From the NCBI GenBank assembly GCA_021464245.1, contig JADCRB010000048.1:2298783-2362782 (forward strand): a DNA stretch of 64,000 bases, read 5' to 3'. Source of the DNA: Carallia brachiata. Lineage: Eukaryota; Streptophyta; Magnoliopsida; Malpighiales; Rhizophoraceae. The notes beneath the pieces were generated by a model that was not told where the DNA came from, did no database searches, and saw only the letters and a list, made by a program, of their open reading frames with translations. Shown piece after piece: positions 36,201 through 47,130 of this stretch (position 1 is its first letter; every line of letters begins with the position of its first letter). A program made the position numbers and the translations under genes.

Positions 36201-39200
36201 CTTGATAAGGATGCCCTATTCAGGCCAGCCATGACTTTATTTTGTTTTTGCATCATAATATTCAGTAAAAAATCTTCTCATTTCTCTACAAGCGCATATT
36301 TGAGAACAGAAAGCCAATCCAAAAACAAACCTTTTCATAATATTGCCTCACTATTTGCAAAAATTGATCAACAGCTTGAAATGCTTTTGTTCGAACATCA
36401 CTGTCCAGAAAAACAGAAAGAAGGCTTTCTCCTTCACATACAATGTTGGAAATAAACTAATAGAGAATGCATAGTCCAAGAAAATGTAACCTGTCAGGAT
36501 CAATGGTAAGGACAACAACGTTTGGAAGAATCCGAGTTGCAATCTCATTGATATCATAATAAGAACTAGTGACACACAATGCCATAAGCCCTGTGATGAA
36601 CATTTAACTGGTCAACACACTTTAGAGCATATGGGGTGAAAAGGATACACATAAAGGGATTATTTCACAAATCCTAACGATAAGCAAACAAATATAGAAA
36701 TTTAATACCTGCTCCTCTAGCATGAGAAAAACTATCACGCAATGCCCGAACTGTAAAAGCGTTAACTAAAACTCTCTTCCTTGTCTGGATCACAACTCAA
36801 ACCCATCAGATGACATTTGTCAAGCATAGAAAAAATAAACAGTCTCTGTGCATGAATAACAATAAAAAAAAGTCTTATAAGTACAACCAACTAAGCAAAG
36901 CGTCTCTAAAATGCCATGCAAATCAGAAGCCCCATATATAAAATGCAAAACCACTTGCTAATACTTACTCCTTCATTCAGATGGCTCGCAATATTCCCAA
37001 GTAAAATGGTGGTATTTGTTCTAATCTGTGGCTCTTCATCCACCTGACAAGAAAGATAAGATTATAAAACCGCAAACTAAATAACAGAAGGAATAAAGAG
37101 CTCATCTTACATGTCGTACAGGAAAAAGAAAGATCCTTGAATATCTTATTCCAAACAGAAAAGGAAAGGCGTTTCTTTTTTGGTTTTTTTCTTTTTTTGG
37201 GGGGGGGGGGGGGGGGGGGGGCGCTAGTGGGGGTTGGGGAAGGGGAAGGGAAGGGGGTATAAAAGAAAGAAAGGCAAGGAAGTTATGAAGTAAGGACACG
37301 GACACGATACGACAAGGACACTACGACACGTCAACTTTGAAAAAATTAGGACACGGACACGGCTTAGACATGACTTTTACCCTATAATATTCATTTTCAG
37401 TCATTACCATTTAATCAAAGAAATGAAACCTATAAAAAGACCTAACTACCCCTTATCCTTTTCTGTGGTCTCTGAAAACTCAAATATTGACCTTGTTACC
37501 GAGCTCCATTGCTTTCTTTTCTCTGTTTTTATGAAGATGCCAATGAAACAGAGACTTCCAAAACGTTTATTGCTTTCTTTTCCACCCATACCCTTCCATC
37601 AAAATCTAAAACTGAGACCCCTTAATCTCCCAAAACTCAAATTCTCACCTTTATTTTTCAAATACCCATCAACCAAATTGCCGTTGGTAGCCAATCAAAT
37701 CCAAAACCCAGGCCCCTTAGTCTCCCAAAACTCAAATGTTCTCCTTTATTTTTCAAATACCTATCAACCAATTGCTGATGGTAGCCAAACACATACCGTA
37801 CCCACCCCCAGAGTCACAACGTCCTCCAACCACATTCTGCCTATGTTCGGTTCCCTTGTAAAGGGCTACACTTGGTTTGTTATATCACTAGATACACCGA
37901 GCCTTACCCATGTTTGCACTGGATTTCAATCAAGCCAACAAATTGAAGTCACACAACTCAATTTATGACTGATTACAGAGTCTCAAGCTCACCCGTGTCC
38001 TTTCCAGATCGAACACAGCAATCTACCGTGTCCGACACCCATGTCCCCTAATTTTTCTCTAATATTTTTCTTTTTTGGGGAATTGGCTTGCTGTGCCGGA
38101 CACATGTCGGTGGCATGTCCGTGTCCGACACAGAGTACCCTCCATTGCCCCCGTGTCCGTGCTTCATAGAAGGAAGGAAAACAAAACAAATGTGATTACA
38201 AAAAATCCTGATGAGTGATGCCCAAATTACATATTACATCTGAATATATTCCCTCCGCATGCAGAGATTCTCTGGACAAACTTATTCTGCCAGGAAAAAA
38301 TCATTCCATACCTGTAGCTTTGAAAGATACTTTAGTAAGGAGCCTGAAATAGTACGCTGAGAAAGCTGCAGCGTAAGTCAAAGCAGAGTTCAGTAAAGAC
38401 TCAAAAACAACAGCTATATATCTGAGTATAAAAGAAAGAAGATCATATAAACCCAGAGGGATCATTATCTCAAGCAACAACAACAATTCAAAAGCAATTC
38501 CCCATTTCATATGCTGCTAGACGCTAAGCGTAGCACTGTCATCAATCCTAGTTCACTGCAGATATTCAATCTTATATTAAAGGAACTCCCTATATATCAA
38601 AAAAAAAAAAGGCATTCGACTACAGAAACCACCCATCATCTTTTGATCAATTGTTCCTAGATAACAGGAAGTTTGGAGAGATTAAATTTTAGTTGAACCA
38701 TTTCAAAACCCTCAGAGAGATCATGCCCTACCACAGCTCTGATTGTTCATGTCTTATTTGTGTGATTGATCTAAAACAAGCTTAAATTAGTGAAAACCAT
38801 GACAGGAAATCGGGAGAACAATTTAGTACTGTTGTTGGGTTCCAAAAGAACACAGGCCGGAAAAACATCATAAAACAACAAGCATGGGTATTACCCATCT
38901 GCCCAGAGATCAAAATAGATAACAAATTGTTGTTCACATTCTCCATAGTGTAACTGGAATAAAATTAATTAGTTGGTTAGAGATCTCTCCTTTTGCAGGA
39001 TGATAATGTGTCCAAAAAAAGGCATAATTTTTTTTATTTTCATTTTTTCTTGTTTCAATCACAACATAATTCCCTTACCCAGACCCTGCAAATATGTAAG
39101 TTTTCTACCTGAATTGCTATAAGTAATTTTATACAAAGAAAAGGGGAGAAAATGATAGCAAGTACATAATTTTGAATCCAACATGCAATAGTAGCAATAG

Positions 39201-42200
39201 TCGACGCCAGCGAGTAATAAGTACCTTAGGAGTCAGTATAAGCATGGATTTGAGAGTCAATTCACGGAGAGCACTACTTGTATCAGAGAACCCAGTAGCA
39301 ACATGAGGATAAACCTAGTCATGATAAAAAAATTTACAGATTCAGTTTGATCGTGAGAGGGATTAAATCCATCTAATGATGGAAATCATACTTGCTCATC
39401 AACAACTTGTGCCGATAGAGATTCCCCATATTGCTCAATGTGCTGCAACAGACTACTTCGGATAGCACGGTCATTGGAGGCAAAAAGTTTCACAACTTGC
39501 AGGTAAAACCTACAAACAAAAACATTTATATTCTATAAAGAAAACGAAGTAATATGCTAATGTAAGATCAAACCATGCTTACAAAGAGATGAAACCAAAA
39601 TCCAAAGGCCCAGACAAGGGAAAAACATAGGATCAGCAAAAAGTAAAGAAAAAAATGACCTTCACACCAAATTCTTCCGCAGGAAGCCAAGAACCCATTT
39701 TCAATAATGCTGTCAAAGCAGTGGCAGTAGCAGAACCAAATTCAAGGGCGGAAGCTAACAAAGGAAGTAACTGTACAAACCAGAACATGACATTAAAAAT
39801 TGGGAAAGACTAGAGATTGCACTCTTTGAAGCCACTCAAATTTGAGCTTGCACACCTTTTTCAGCACAATTTCACGAGGAAGCTGCTCTGATAAATTTGG
39901 AAGCTTGCGGAAGAATGTATCCTTCTCCACACTATCTTTCAATGTAAGAATTTCCATAAAATGTATGGTGTCCACCAATTTGTTTTGGAAGTATTCTGCC
40001 AAATAAATGGGTTGGACGCATCAGCAAGGTAACAATAAAAGAACAGTTAAACAATAAAACAATTTTAATGGCAAGTGAGATGCGATCTCAATCCAAAATA
40101 TCCAACGGCTAGTGCACACCAAAACCACACAATAACTAACAAGAACGAATACACACACACACACACACACTCACATACACAAAGGGCAAGCAATAAACCC
40201 TAGAGAACCTAAATGTGCCAATTCTTAAATTCCCACTTGTACTTTAGTCAACCGATTGAATTTTTAGTTCAACTACAAACCTGTGTAAGATCTCCTACAA
40301 TTTATTTAATAAAAAGCTAAAATAATAAGCATAATGATAGGGAAGAAAGAGGCTAATAAAGGTAACACATCAGAATTCACAAAATGGCAGGCATCATTGC
40401 TTACAAAGAAACAGAACAATATCCTACCAGGACAACAAGGCTCCCCTAAACACAAAAATTCAGCAAAATAAAACTAAGAACTCACCACTATTTTCTATGA
40501 GCTTTGACGAATTCATCCTACGAGAAGGCATAGAACTTAGGAGTCGTTGGTAGTCCTGAAGCAAAGGCTGCGAGGAACGAAAAGGAAAGATAAAGATAAT
40601 GTAAAAGACATCAAAACAACTAGAAAGCAAGCTAAGAAAAATGAAGGAGCATATTCTATTTTTGTTGTCATTTCGAGTGATGTGCAAACAATGCAATTAC
40701 TGTACACAGTGAAAGAGGGGAAATATTATGAAATCAACGGTAACGGTAAAATTCAAACCTTTGGAATGGCGGCAGTATTACGCAGGTCTTCTGTTTTCCC
40801 CAACTTCATACCAGAAAAAGTTCATAAATAAGACAGCCTAGCAATAAGGGGGAAACATCAGATAGATATTCAAGGGAAAAAGTAAACAGTAAAATGAAGG
40901 ATAAGAAAAGTCACCCAAGAAATACTTTTGTGCCTTTTGAGAACTCAATTATCAAGGGAAATCCAACTTATTTACAAAGGTAGCAATGCAAAGTGCTAAG
41001 GATGACATATAAACAGGTAATAGTTTAATAGTATACCTAGAACCTCTTCTCATATTAATCCAAAAAGTAGACTTGAGAGTTCAAAGCAATCAAATGCAAA
41101 ACCTCTGAGAAGGCCCTAAATCAGAATGGATGGTTGCAATGCATGACTAGCGACATTGTTGATCAAAGGAGACTACAAATCTCAAAGCAATTGAATGCAA
41201 AAACTTAAAAAGGCCCTAAAAATGGACAGGCAGTTGCAATGTCAAAGTGAAGACAAGAAAGAGATGCCTAAACACATAGCAAGGAGATCATATTAGACTG
41301 TAAAGCTCTAAGGCAGAAATAGCAACATGTAAAAGGAAAGCTCTAATATACGATGCGACGAATGTGACAAACAGACTTTCCACAGGTTTCATTATTTCTA
41401 AAGCACCGAGTACGAGAGCATGAGAAGGGCGATCGAGGCATGTTGAAACGAGCTTTATCATTAGAAAATGGCTAGAGAAATTTCCTGGTTTTCTTTCAGT
41501 AGGTTTCTTCTCCAAAGCTATAAGATCCAAGAAAATAGATTACATTTAAAGTTCATTCCTTCAGCAGTCACGGGCATTTCTAGGAGGGAAAACCAGCTTC
41601 ATTGTACCAACAGGTAGAATGAAACATTAGGGACTATGAAATAGTGCCAGGTGCATTTCTAATTCCTAAATTCCTCACACTTCGTAAGGGGCTGAGATAA
41701 ATAAAAGTATAACTCACTGTTTCAACAGAATTGCCACTTAGCACTCCTGGGAATAGCATTCAACCACACAACTTATCATATCTACATAGACTATCCTTTC
41801 TCAATAAAACTCATGACAAGTTTCACTTTCATTTCATGGCACAGTTCACATGGGCAATGCCACATGCCAAGATATCCAGGTCAGAATGGATACGAAAAAA
41901 AAAAAGTCAGAAACTGATGACAAGATGTGCAAGATTTTCCTGATCATTAAATGAAGACAATGATTGAACATAATAATCCGTCTCAAAAACAAACTAAGAG
42001 ACCCATTTCCAAAGAATTAAAAAAAAAAAAAAAAAAACAAATATAAACTTACCCAAGCCCCAAGAATCAATAGCCCAAGGTGGAGATTTTCTGATAGCAG
42101 CCCAATCAGACTTAGCCAACTCCATTGGTTTGTATTGTGATCCAACAAGCCACTCATATTGCTGACAAATAATGTGCAAACAAATAAATAGACATTCCAA

Positions 42201-44775
42201 GAGAAACACTATTAAAGATTGCAAAGTCAGCCAACAAAATAAATCTACACCAAAACATCAATGGCCAAAAAGGTATCAACAAGGTCAAATTTTGATGATA
42301 CAAAAGTTAAGTGAAACATTCCAACAACAGAATTAAAGAGGCTGGAAAGAACACGGAGGGCTGCAGAAAATTTGAACTAAATAACATTTATTCCTTCATT
42401 CAATTTATTATTTGATTCAGTTCTTATTATTTTGAGCACCTGGAGGGTGGGGTAAGCTGTCCCTTGATGGTTTATGTGACAAAGAGAATTAATAAAATTA
42501 AAATTGCAACGCAAGATAAAGACTTAGGCCACTAGCATTTTCTTCTTCTTCTTTTTTTTTTTTTAATTTTATAAATCTAAAATCCAGGTAATGTACTCCA
42601 GCTAGGACACATAATAAATTGCAGTCAACTGGTTACTTCCAAGTATATTAATTACCAGCATCGGACCAGTTGCAGTTGCATTGTTCCCATCAAACTCCGA
42701 TAGAACATCAAAAGCATGCAGCTTCCAGTCCAAAGTTGGTGTGACAACAACACTAGCCAAGCAAACATTAGCATGAACCTGAATTATCCAAGCTTATCAG
42801 AAAGTAGCGGAGAAGGAGACGTATGGAAAGAAATCAAGAATATCATCCACATTCAACTTTGAAAGCTATCCAAAGAATAGACCTACAAGTTTACAATCAT
42901 TATTCAAAAAGCTCACGGCTTTCGCTATTTGGTGCAGCCCCCAAGCATAATACTCGTCCCTGTCAGCAAAAGTGTTGCAACAAGTTAAAAAACATAAGAA
43001 ACCCAAGCCATTGACTCATCTATAACAAGCTGAAGAATGCCCGAAAACATTTTGATGGGAAAAAAATCATGGTGCCCATACAAACCGTCTTAGGACCAAC
43101 ACTTAAGTTACATTTAACTAAATGTTGAACTGTGTGTTTGCTTTTTTTTTCGCAAGTGCTATCGCAGGTGGACACCATGACATAACAAAACAAGGATAGA
43201 AGAATCAGAGCAAGCAATTATAGAAGGGAAGGGAGTTCTTTAAGTCTACTTAGAAAACAAGGAAATAAAATGGTAAGCAGAATCATTAAATTTTGTGTGT
43301 GTATAAGTGTGCACATGCACACATTTGTGTGAATGTGCATGTATGCATGCATTGGCATGCATAACTGTGTCTGCATTGCAATGTGTTACGTGATATGCAA
43401 AAGCAAAAACAACTCCAGCAGGTCCAAGCAGTTATACCTTTGGGTACCTTTTAAACCTAGTTCCTTGATCTTCTCAGATAGCGGCATCACAGGCTCAGTG
43501 ACCATATATATGGTAACCCTTGATGTTGTACCATCAAATATTTCAACTTCAGTACTATGAAGAAAGGATAAAACATTAGGATGCCTGACCTGGAAAGAAG
43601 AAAGTAAAAGCCTTTACTGATGGGAACAATATCTAGAAGTAGAAAGCCTGCAAATACCCAAAGTCGTTGGAGACAAACAGAGAAGGGCTACACGCCATAG
43701 GAGCAAGAATGACATTCAAGTGTTGCAAACGGATGGAACATAATTGTGGAAAAATTGAGAACATAAGGACACCAAAATAGGCATTTTCCACTTCTCAGCC
43801 ATCTAAGAATCACTTTTTCTGAATAGCGGGATGTAAATTTGCATTTCATTTTAGTCCTTACATCAAAGGCAAAGCTACATTCTAGCAAATTCTTAACCAC
43901 TCAAACACTTTCAAATTGGAACCTGATAACTGGTTGAATAGAGTAGCGATCTAAAAAACGCTGCTAAGCATAGAAAGTACCCAATAACATATAGAAAATT
44001 TGGAGGAGCAGACCAAAAAATAAAAAAAACAAAAGACACAGAGAGCGCAAAAAAGAGCTGTAGAACATTAGAAACTAATTGAAAATTGCACTAACTGAGA
44101 TTTAGAACAGCAGTGTTTGCAAGCAATCAAACTAGCAAATGAGAAACAAAATACGTTTAAGGCTGGCCACATGAACTTACAGTGCGAAGTCGTTTGACAC
44201 CATTACGGCCCGCGGCTAAATGTCCATCCTGAGCACTACTTCCAGAGAGCGAGAATATGGACACTGGAGACCCGTCGTCCTAAAAAATCAAAGCAATAAA
44301 CACGACTTTTATGCAAAATAATCATATTTCAAGAGGCATTCTCTAAAGAAAGTGGAGAACCAAGGAATGAAAGATTCTAATGAAAGCAACTTGGAGTCAT
44401 CATTTTTTTTTTCCTTTATCGAATTCAAACCTCGAGTGAAGCTAAGATCCAACAAAGACATGCGTGCAAATCAAGAAAGAGGTCGAGAAAAATTGCGAAT
44501 CAAATTCAATCAACTGATAAAGCATAGTAAACAATGGAACTGACTTGAATCGCCGGCACAACGAATAAAATTAAGAAAAACAACCTGAAAATTGAAAAAA
44601 AAAGAAAAAAATTTGGGAAAAAAAAAGGAAAGCGAAGAAGAGTGGGTGCCTTCGAGGTGCCGCGGTGGTGAGTCCAGGAGCCCCAGGCGGAGGGGTAAGG
44701 TTCGCCGATGTTGTAAGGAAGATCCTTCACTCCCGCGCCAGATCCACCCACCACTCCCTTCAAGAATTTCAACAT
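33214..44775 (-). CDS. SCYL1-like pseudokinase with HEAT repeats (CTEXP homologue), two indels
   Basis: Twenty-one coding exons, from 5': 44650-44775, 44181-44279, 43438-43589, 42887-42959, 42656-42778, 42053-42161, 40759-40837, 40486-40567, 39856-39995, 39660-39770, 39392-39509, 39225-39314, 38312-38365, 36969-37043, 36709-36784, 36491-36590, 36331-36400, 35530-35603, 34878-34987, 34189-34449, 33214-33494 (800 aa). It closely matches Arabidopsis At2g40730. The N-terminal kinase fold (about 1-300) lacks catalytic residues: HRD is HAN (KLVHANVCLA) and DFG is AFD. HEAT repeats follow, then an acidic, low-complexity tail with DGW/DDxW motifs. SCYL1 relatives act in nuclear tRNA export and Golgi/COPI trafficking. 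Exon 7 lacks one T in a homopolymer (about 40815-40819), and exon 11 has one extra base (about 39492-39500). The first intron appears to start with GC. Confidence 0.9.
37199..37257 (+). repeat. 23-base G homopolymer and G-quadruplex-like tract
   Basis: A run of 23 G (37199-37221) is followed by a second G-rich stretch (37229-37257) with five G-runs of three or more. It lies in intron 13 of the SCYL1-like gene, on the strand opposite the transcript, so the pre-mRNA is C-rich here. A homopolymer of this length is unusual in plant nuclear DNA. Confidence 0.85.
37283..38169. mobile_element. Non-autonomous Mutator-like element in intron 13 of the SCYL1-like gene
   Basis: The ends read tatgaag…ggacacggacacg (from 37284) and …cgtgtccgtgcttcata (to 38168), an inverted repeat with GGACACGG clusters on both sides. 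It is flanked by aaggaag at 37276-37282 and 38170-38176, inside 9-mers that match at 7 of 9 positions, which suits a Mutator-type 9-bp duplication. The interior has a tandem duplication of about 95 bp (37601-37694 and 37697-37789). A 181-codon open frame runs through it (37423-37968), Pro/Leu/Ser-rich and not recognised. No transposase is present. It may be a Pack-MULE-like carrier; the origin of the inside is unknown. Confidence 0.65.
40150..40171 (+). repeat. (AC)n microsatellite in an intron
   Basis: About eleven AC dinucleotides lie in the intron between exons 8 and 9 of the SCYL1-like gene. Confidence 0.85.
44648..44649 (-). other. Probable GC donor of the first SCYL1-like intron
   Basis: Exon 1 ends at the conserved Gly-Thr-Ser-Lys codons. 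The next exon begins at the conserved Asp-Asp-Gly-Ser, preceded by an AG. The intron's first bases on the minus strand are GC (AAG|GCACCC). The nearest GT donors would add unrelated residues or the wrong phase. GC-AG introns are about 1% in plants. Confidence 0.55.
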
Positions 44776-45193
44776 CTTCTTCTCCTTTCTTCTTCTTCTT
44801 TTTTATTTCTTTCTATTCTATTATACTTTCTTCCTGAATTATTTTCTCATTGAGACATCGATTTTCGATTACAATTCACTGAAGGGAGCGAGCGAGGCGA
44901 GATCTGCCTAGAGAGAAACAGAAAAAGCGAAGAAAAGCCTTTAATTAAAAAAAAAAAGAAAAAAAAACTCAAATCTTCTATAAATGAAAAGAAAGGTATA
45001 TTTAAATTGGAGGCCAGTGATATGATATATTTATTTATTTATTTTGATCCTTTATGATATTTATTGATATAATAATAATAATATGAAAATGGAATGAAGG
45101 TTGGGTTGCGAGGGGATTGGGGAGTTGGTAATTTGGTCTTGGTAACATTGTAATCTAAAAACGTAAAATTATATTTGGATTTCTTACCTTGTA

Positions 45194-45236
<43 letters not shown>

Positions 45237-45246
45237 TTATATCTAT
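44776..45246. promoter_or_regulatory. 5' region of the SCYL1-like gene and upstream flank
   Basis: The leader of the minus-strand gene probably lies at about 44776-44950 and includes a CTT-rich (GAA on the sense strand) tract. No TATA box is convincing. A TA-dinucleotide run lies at about 45197-45225. The first transposon target duplication (tatatctat) ends at 45246. Confidence 0.35.
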
Positions 45247-46531
45247 GGGCTGTTTAGGTAAGTTTTTGAAGGGGTGTATTTATAATTTATTTTTAAAAAT
45301 CAGTCAGGAATATAGGTGTTTAATAAATTTTTTGGTACTACTGTTTGATTGTACTTATTTCCTTATTTAATTTATTAACAGCAGCTGATTGAAAAATAGG
45401 TTCAAACTACTTTTTATTACTTTTTAACGTTAATAATAATTTATATGAACTAAATTAATCTTAAATAATATTTATATAATTTTATTATTATTTTTTATTT
45501 ATCATATGAATTAAATATGTTAATTTATTTTATTAGTATTTATATAATTTCAATAATTTATACTTTTTATACTGGCACTTATAAAAAAATTTTAAATATA
45601 ATAATTTTTAGGGTTATTATCAAAAAATAGCACTACTTTTACGTTTTTTTACAAATCTAGCATCACTTTAAAAACTAACAAATCTAGCACAGTTTAATTA
45701 TTTTCTTACAAATTTACCACAACTTTTAACAATTAACAAATCTAGCACATTTTAATTATTTTCTAACAAATTAACACACTGTCAGTTAAAAATAACAAGT
45801 TAAAAGTAACTGAATCTCTTAATATATAGATATAACACATTTACATCTAAATCTAGTACAGTTTAAAACTCCCAAATGTCATATGTGCATATATGTGCAT
45901 ACTGGAGATTTGATTATTTTTAACTCACAGTAGCTAAATTTGTTAAAAAATAATTGAACGTCAAAATCTAGTACAGTTTAAAACGCCCAAATGCCAAATG
46001 TGCATATGTATATATTAAACATTCGATTATTTTTAACTGATACTGTGCTATATTTTTAAAAAAAATGATTAAATTGTGGTAGATTTGTTAATTGTTAAAG
46101 GTGTGCTAGATTTGTAAGAAAATAATTAAACCTACTAAATTCGTTATATTGTAAAAGTGATGCTAGATTTGTAAAAAAACGCAAAAGTAGTGCTATTTTT
46201 TAATAATAACCCTAATTTTTATCATTTAGTAAAAATTAATATTTTTTTAAAAAAGATAAAAATTAAGTAAAATAATTCTCAATATTATTTATAAAATATT
46301 ATTCTAAAAATATATAAAATTATAAAATATAAAAATAAAATTTTTAATATGATATATGTATATAAATTAAATGTCTAAATTAGACATTTTATTATTCAAC
46401 AGTAATAATAAGTATAAAATTAACCAAATATTTCATTAGTTTTATTAGCAATCAGCAACACCAAATACGAATCAGCAATCAACAACAACAATCAGTAGCA
46501 GTAATATTCAACAGGTAATCCAAATAAACCC
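45247..46531. mobile_element. Terminal-inverted-repeat element with perfect 9-bp duplication, host of a nested element
   Basis: The edges are gggctgtttaggtaa and, on the other strand, gggtttatttggatta. The 9-mer tatatctat flanks it exactly at 45238-45246 and 46532-46540. It contains the complete element at 45611-46212 with that element's own target duplication. Without the insert it is about 674 bp, AT-rich and non-coding. A 9-bp duplication fits Mutator-like elements; a hAT relative is less likely. Confidence 0.7.
45611..46212. mobile_element. Mutator-like MITE with long inverted repeats and perfect 9-bp duplication
   Basis: The left end gggttattatcaaaaaatag and right end …aataataaccc are inverted copies. 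The similarity extends at least 60 bp inward, with the tacaaatctagc / gctagatttgta phrases mirrored. taattttta flanks it exactly at 45602-45610 and 46213-46221. At 602 bp with no open frame it is non-autonomous. It sits inside the older element at 45247-46531. A decayed relative lies at 17740-18157. Confidence 0.8.
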
Positions 46532-46545
46532 TATATCTATCTATA

Positions 46546-47130
46546 TTATGGGGCATTTAGGTAAATTTTAAATAGAGTGTATTTACATTTTATTTTTAAA
46601 AAGTAAGAAGATAAATATTTAATAAATTTTTTTATACTACTATTTGATTCTACTTATTTTCTTATACGATTTTTTAACAACAGCTTTATATGCTTACTTT
46701 TTATTTCGATAAAAAATTTTTATATGCTTACTTGTTAAAATATTCTACTATTGTATTTAAATAATTTTTTTATTTCGATTTCCTTTAATATTGACTCTTA
46801 CAAAAAAAACTCAAACATTATATGCTTTACCATGTAGTAAAAAATAATATTTTTAAAAAAAAAAATTAAGTGGCAAAATTCTCAATATTATTTATAAAAT
46901 ATTATTTTAAAAATATAAAATTATAAAATATAAAAATAAAATTTTCAATATAATATATTTACATAAATTAAATGTCTAAATTAATTTTCATTATTTAACA
47001 GTAATAGTAAGTATAAAATTAACTAAATATTTTATTAATTTTATCAGTAATTAATAGTAGGAAACAAGAATCCACAATAACAACAATCAGTAGTAATAAT
47101 CAGCAAAGCAATTAATAGCAATATCCGACA
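46546..47130. mobile_element. Second copy of the 45247-type element, truncated at its right end
   Basis: Sequence from ggggcatttaggtaaatttt onward runs parallel to the outer parts of 45247-46531 without the nested insert. Shared phrases include attctcaatattatttataa, aaattaaatgtctaaatta and aacaacaatcagtag. The right terminus is missing where the Helitron-like array begins at about 47131. The copies are adjacent and in the same orientation. Confidence 0.6.

Noticed and set aside
37423..37968. Independent host gene
   Set aside because: It lies entirely between transposon ends in an intron, on the opposite strand, with a tandem duplication and no family match.
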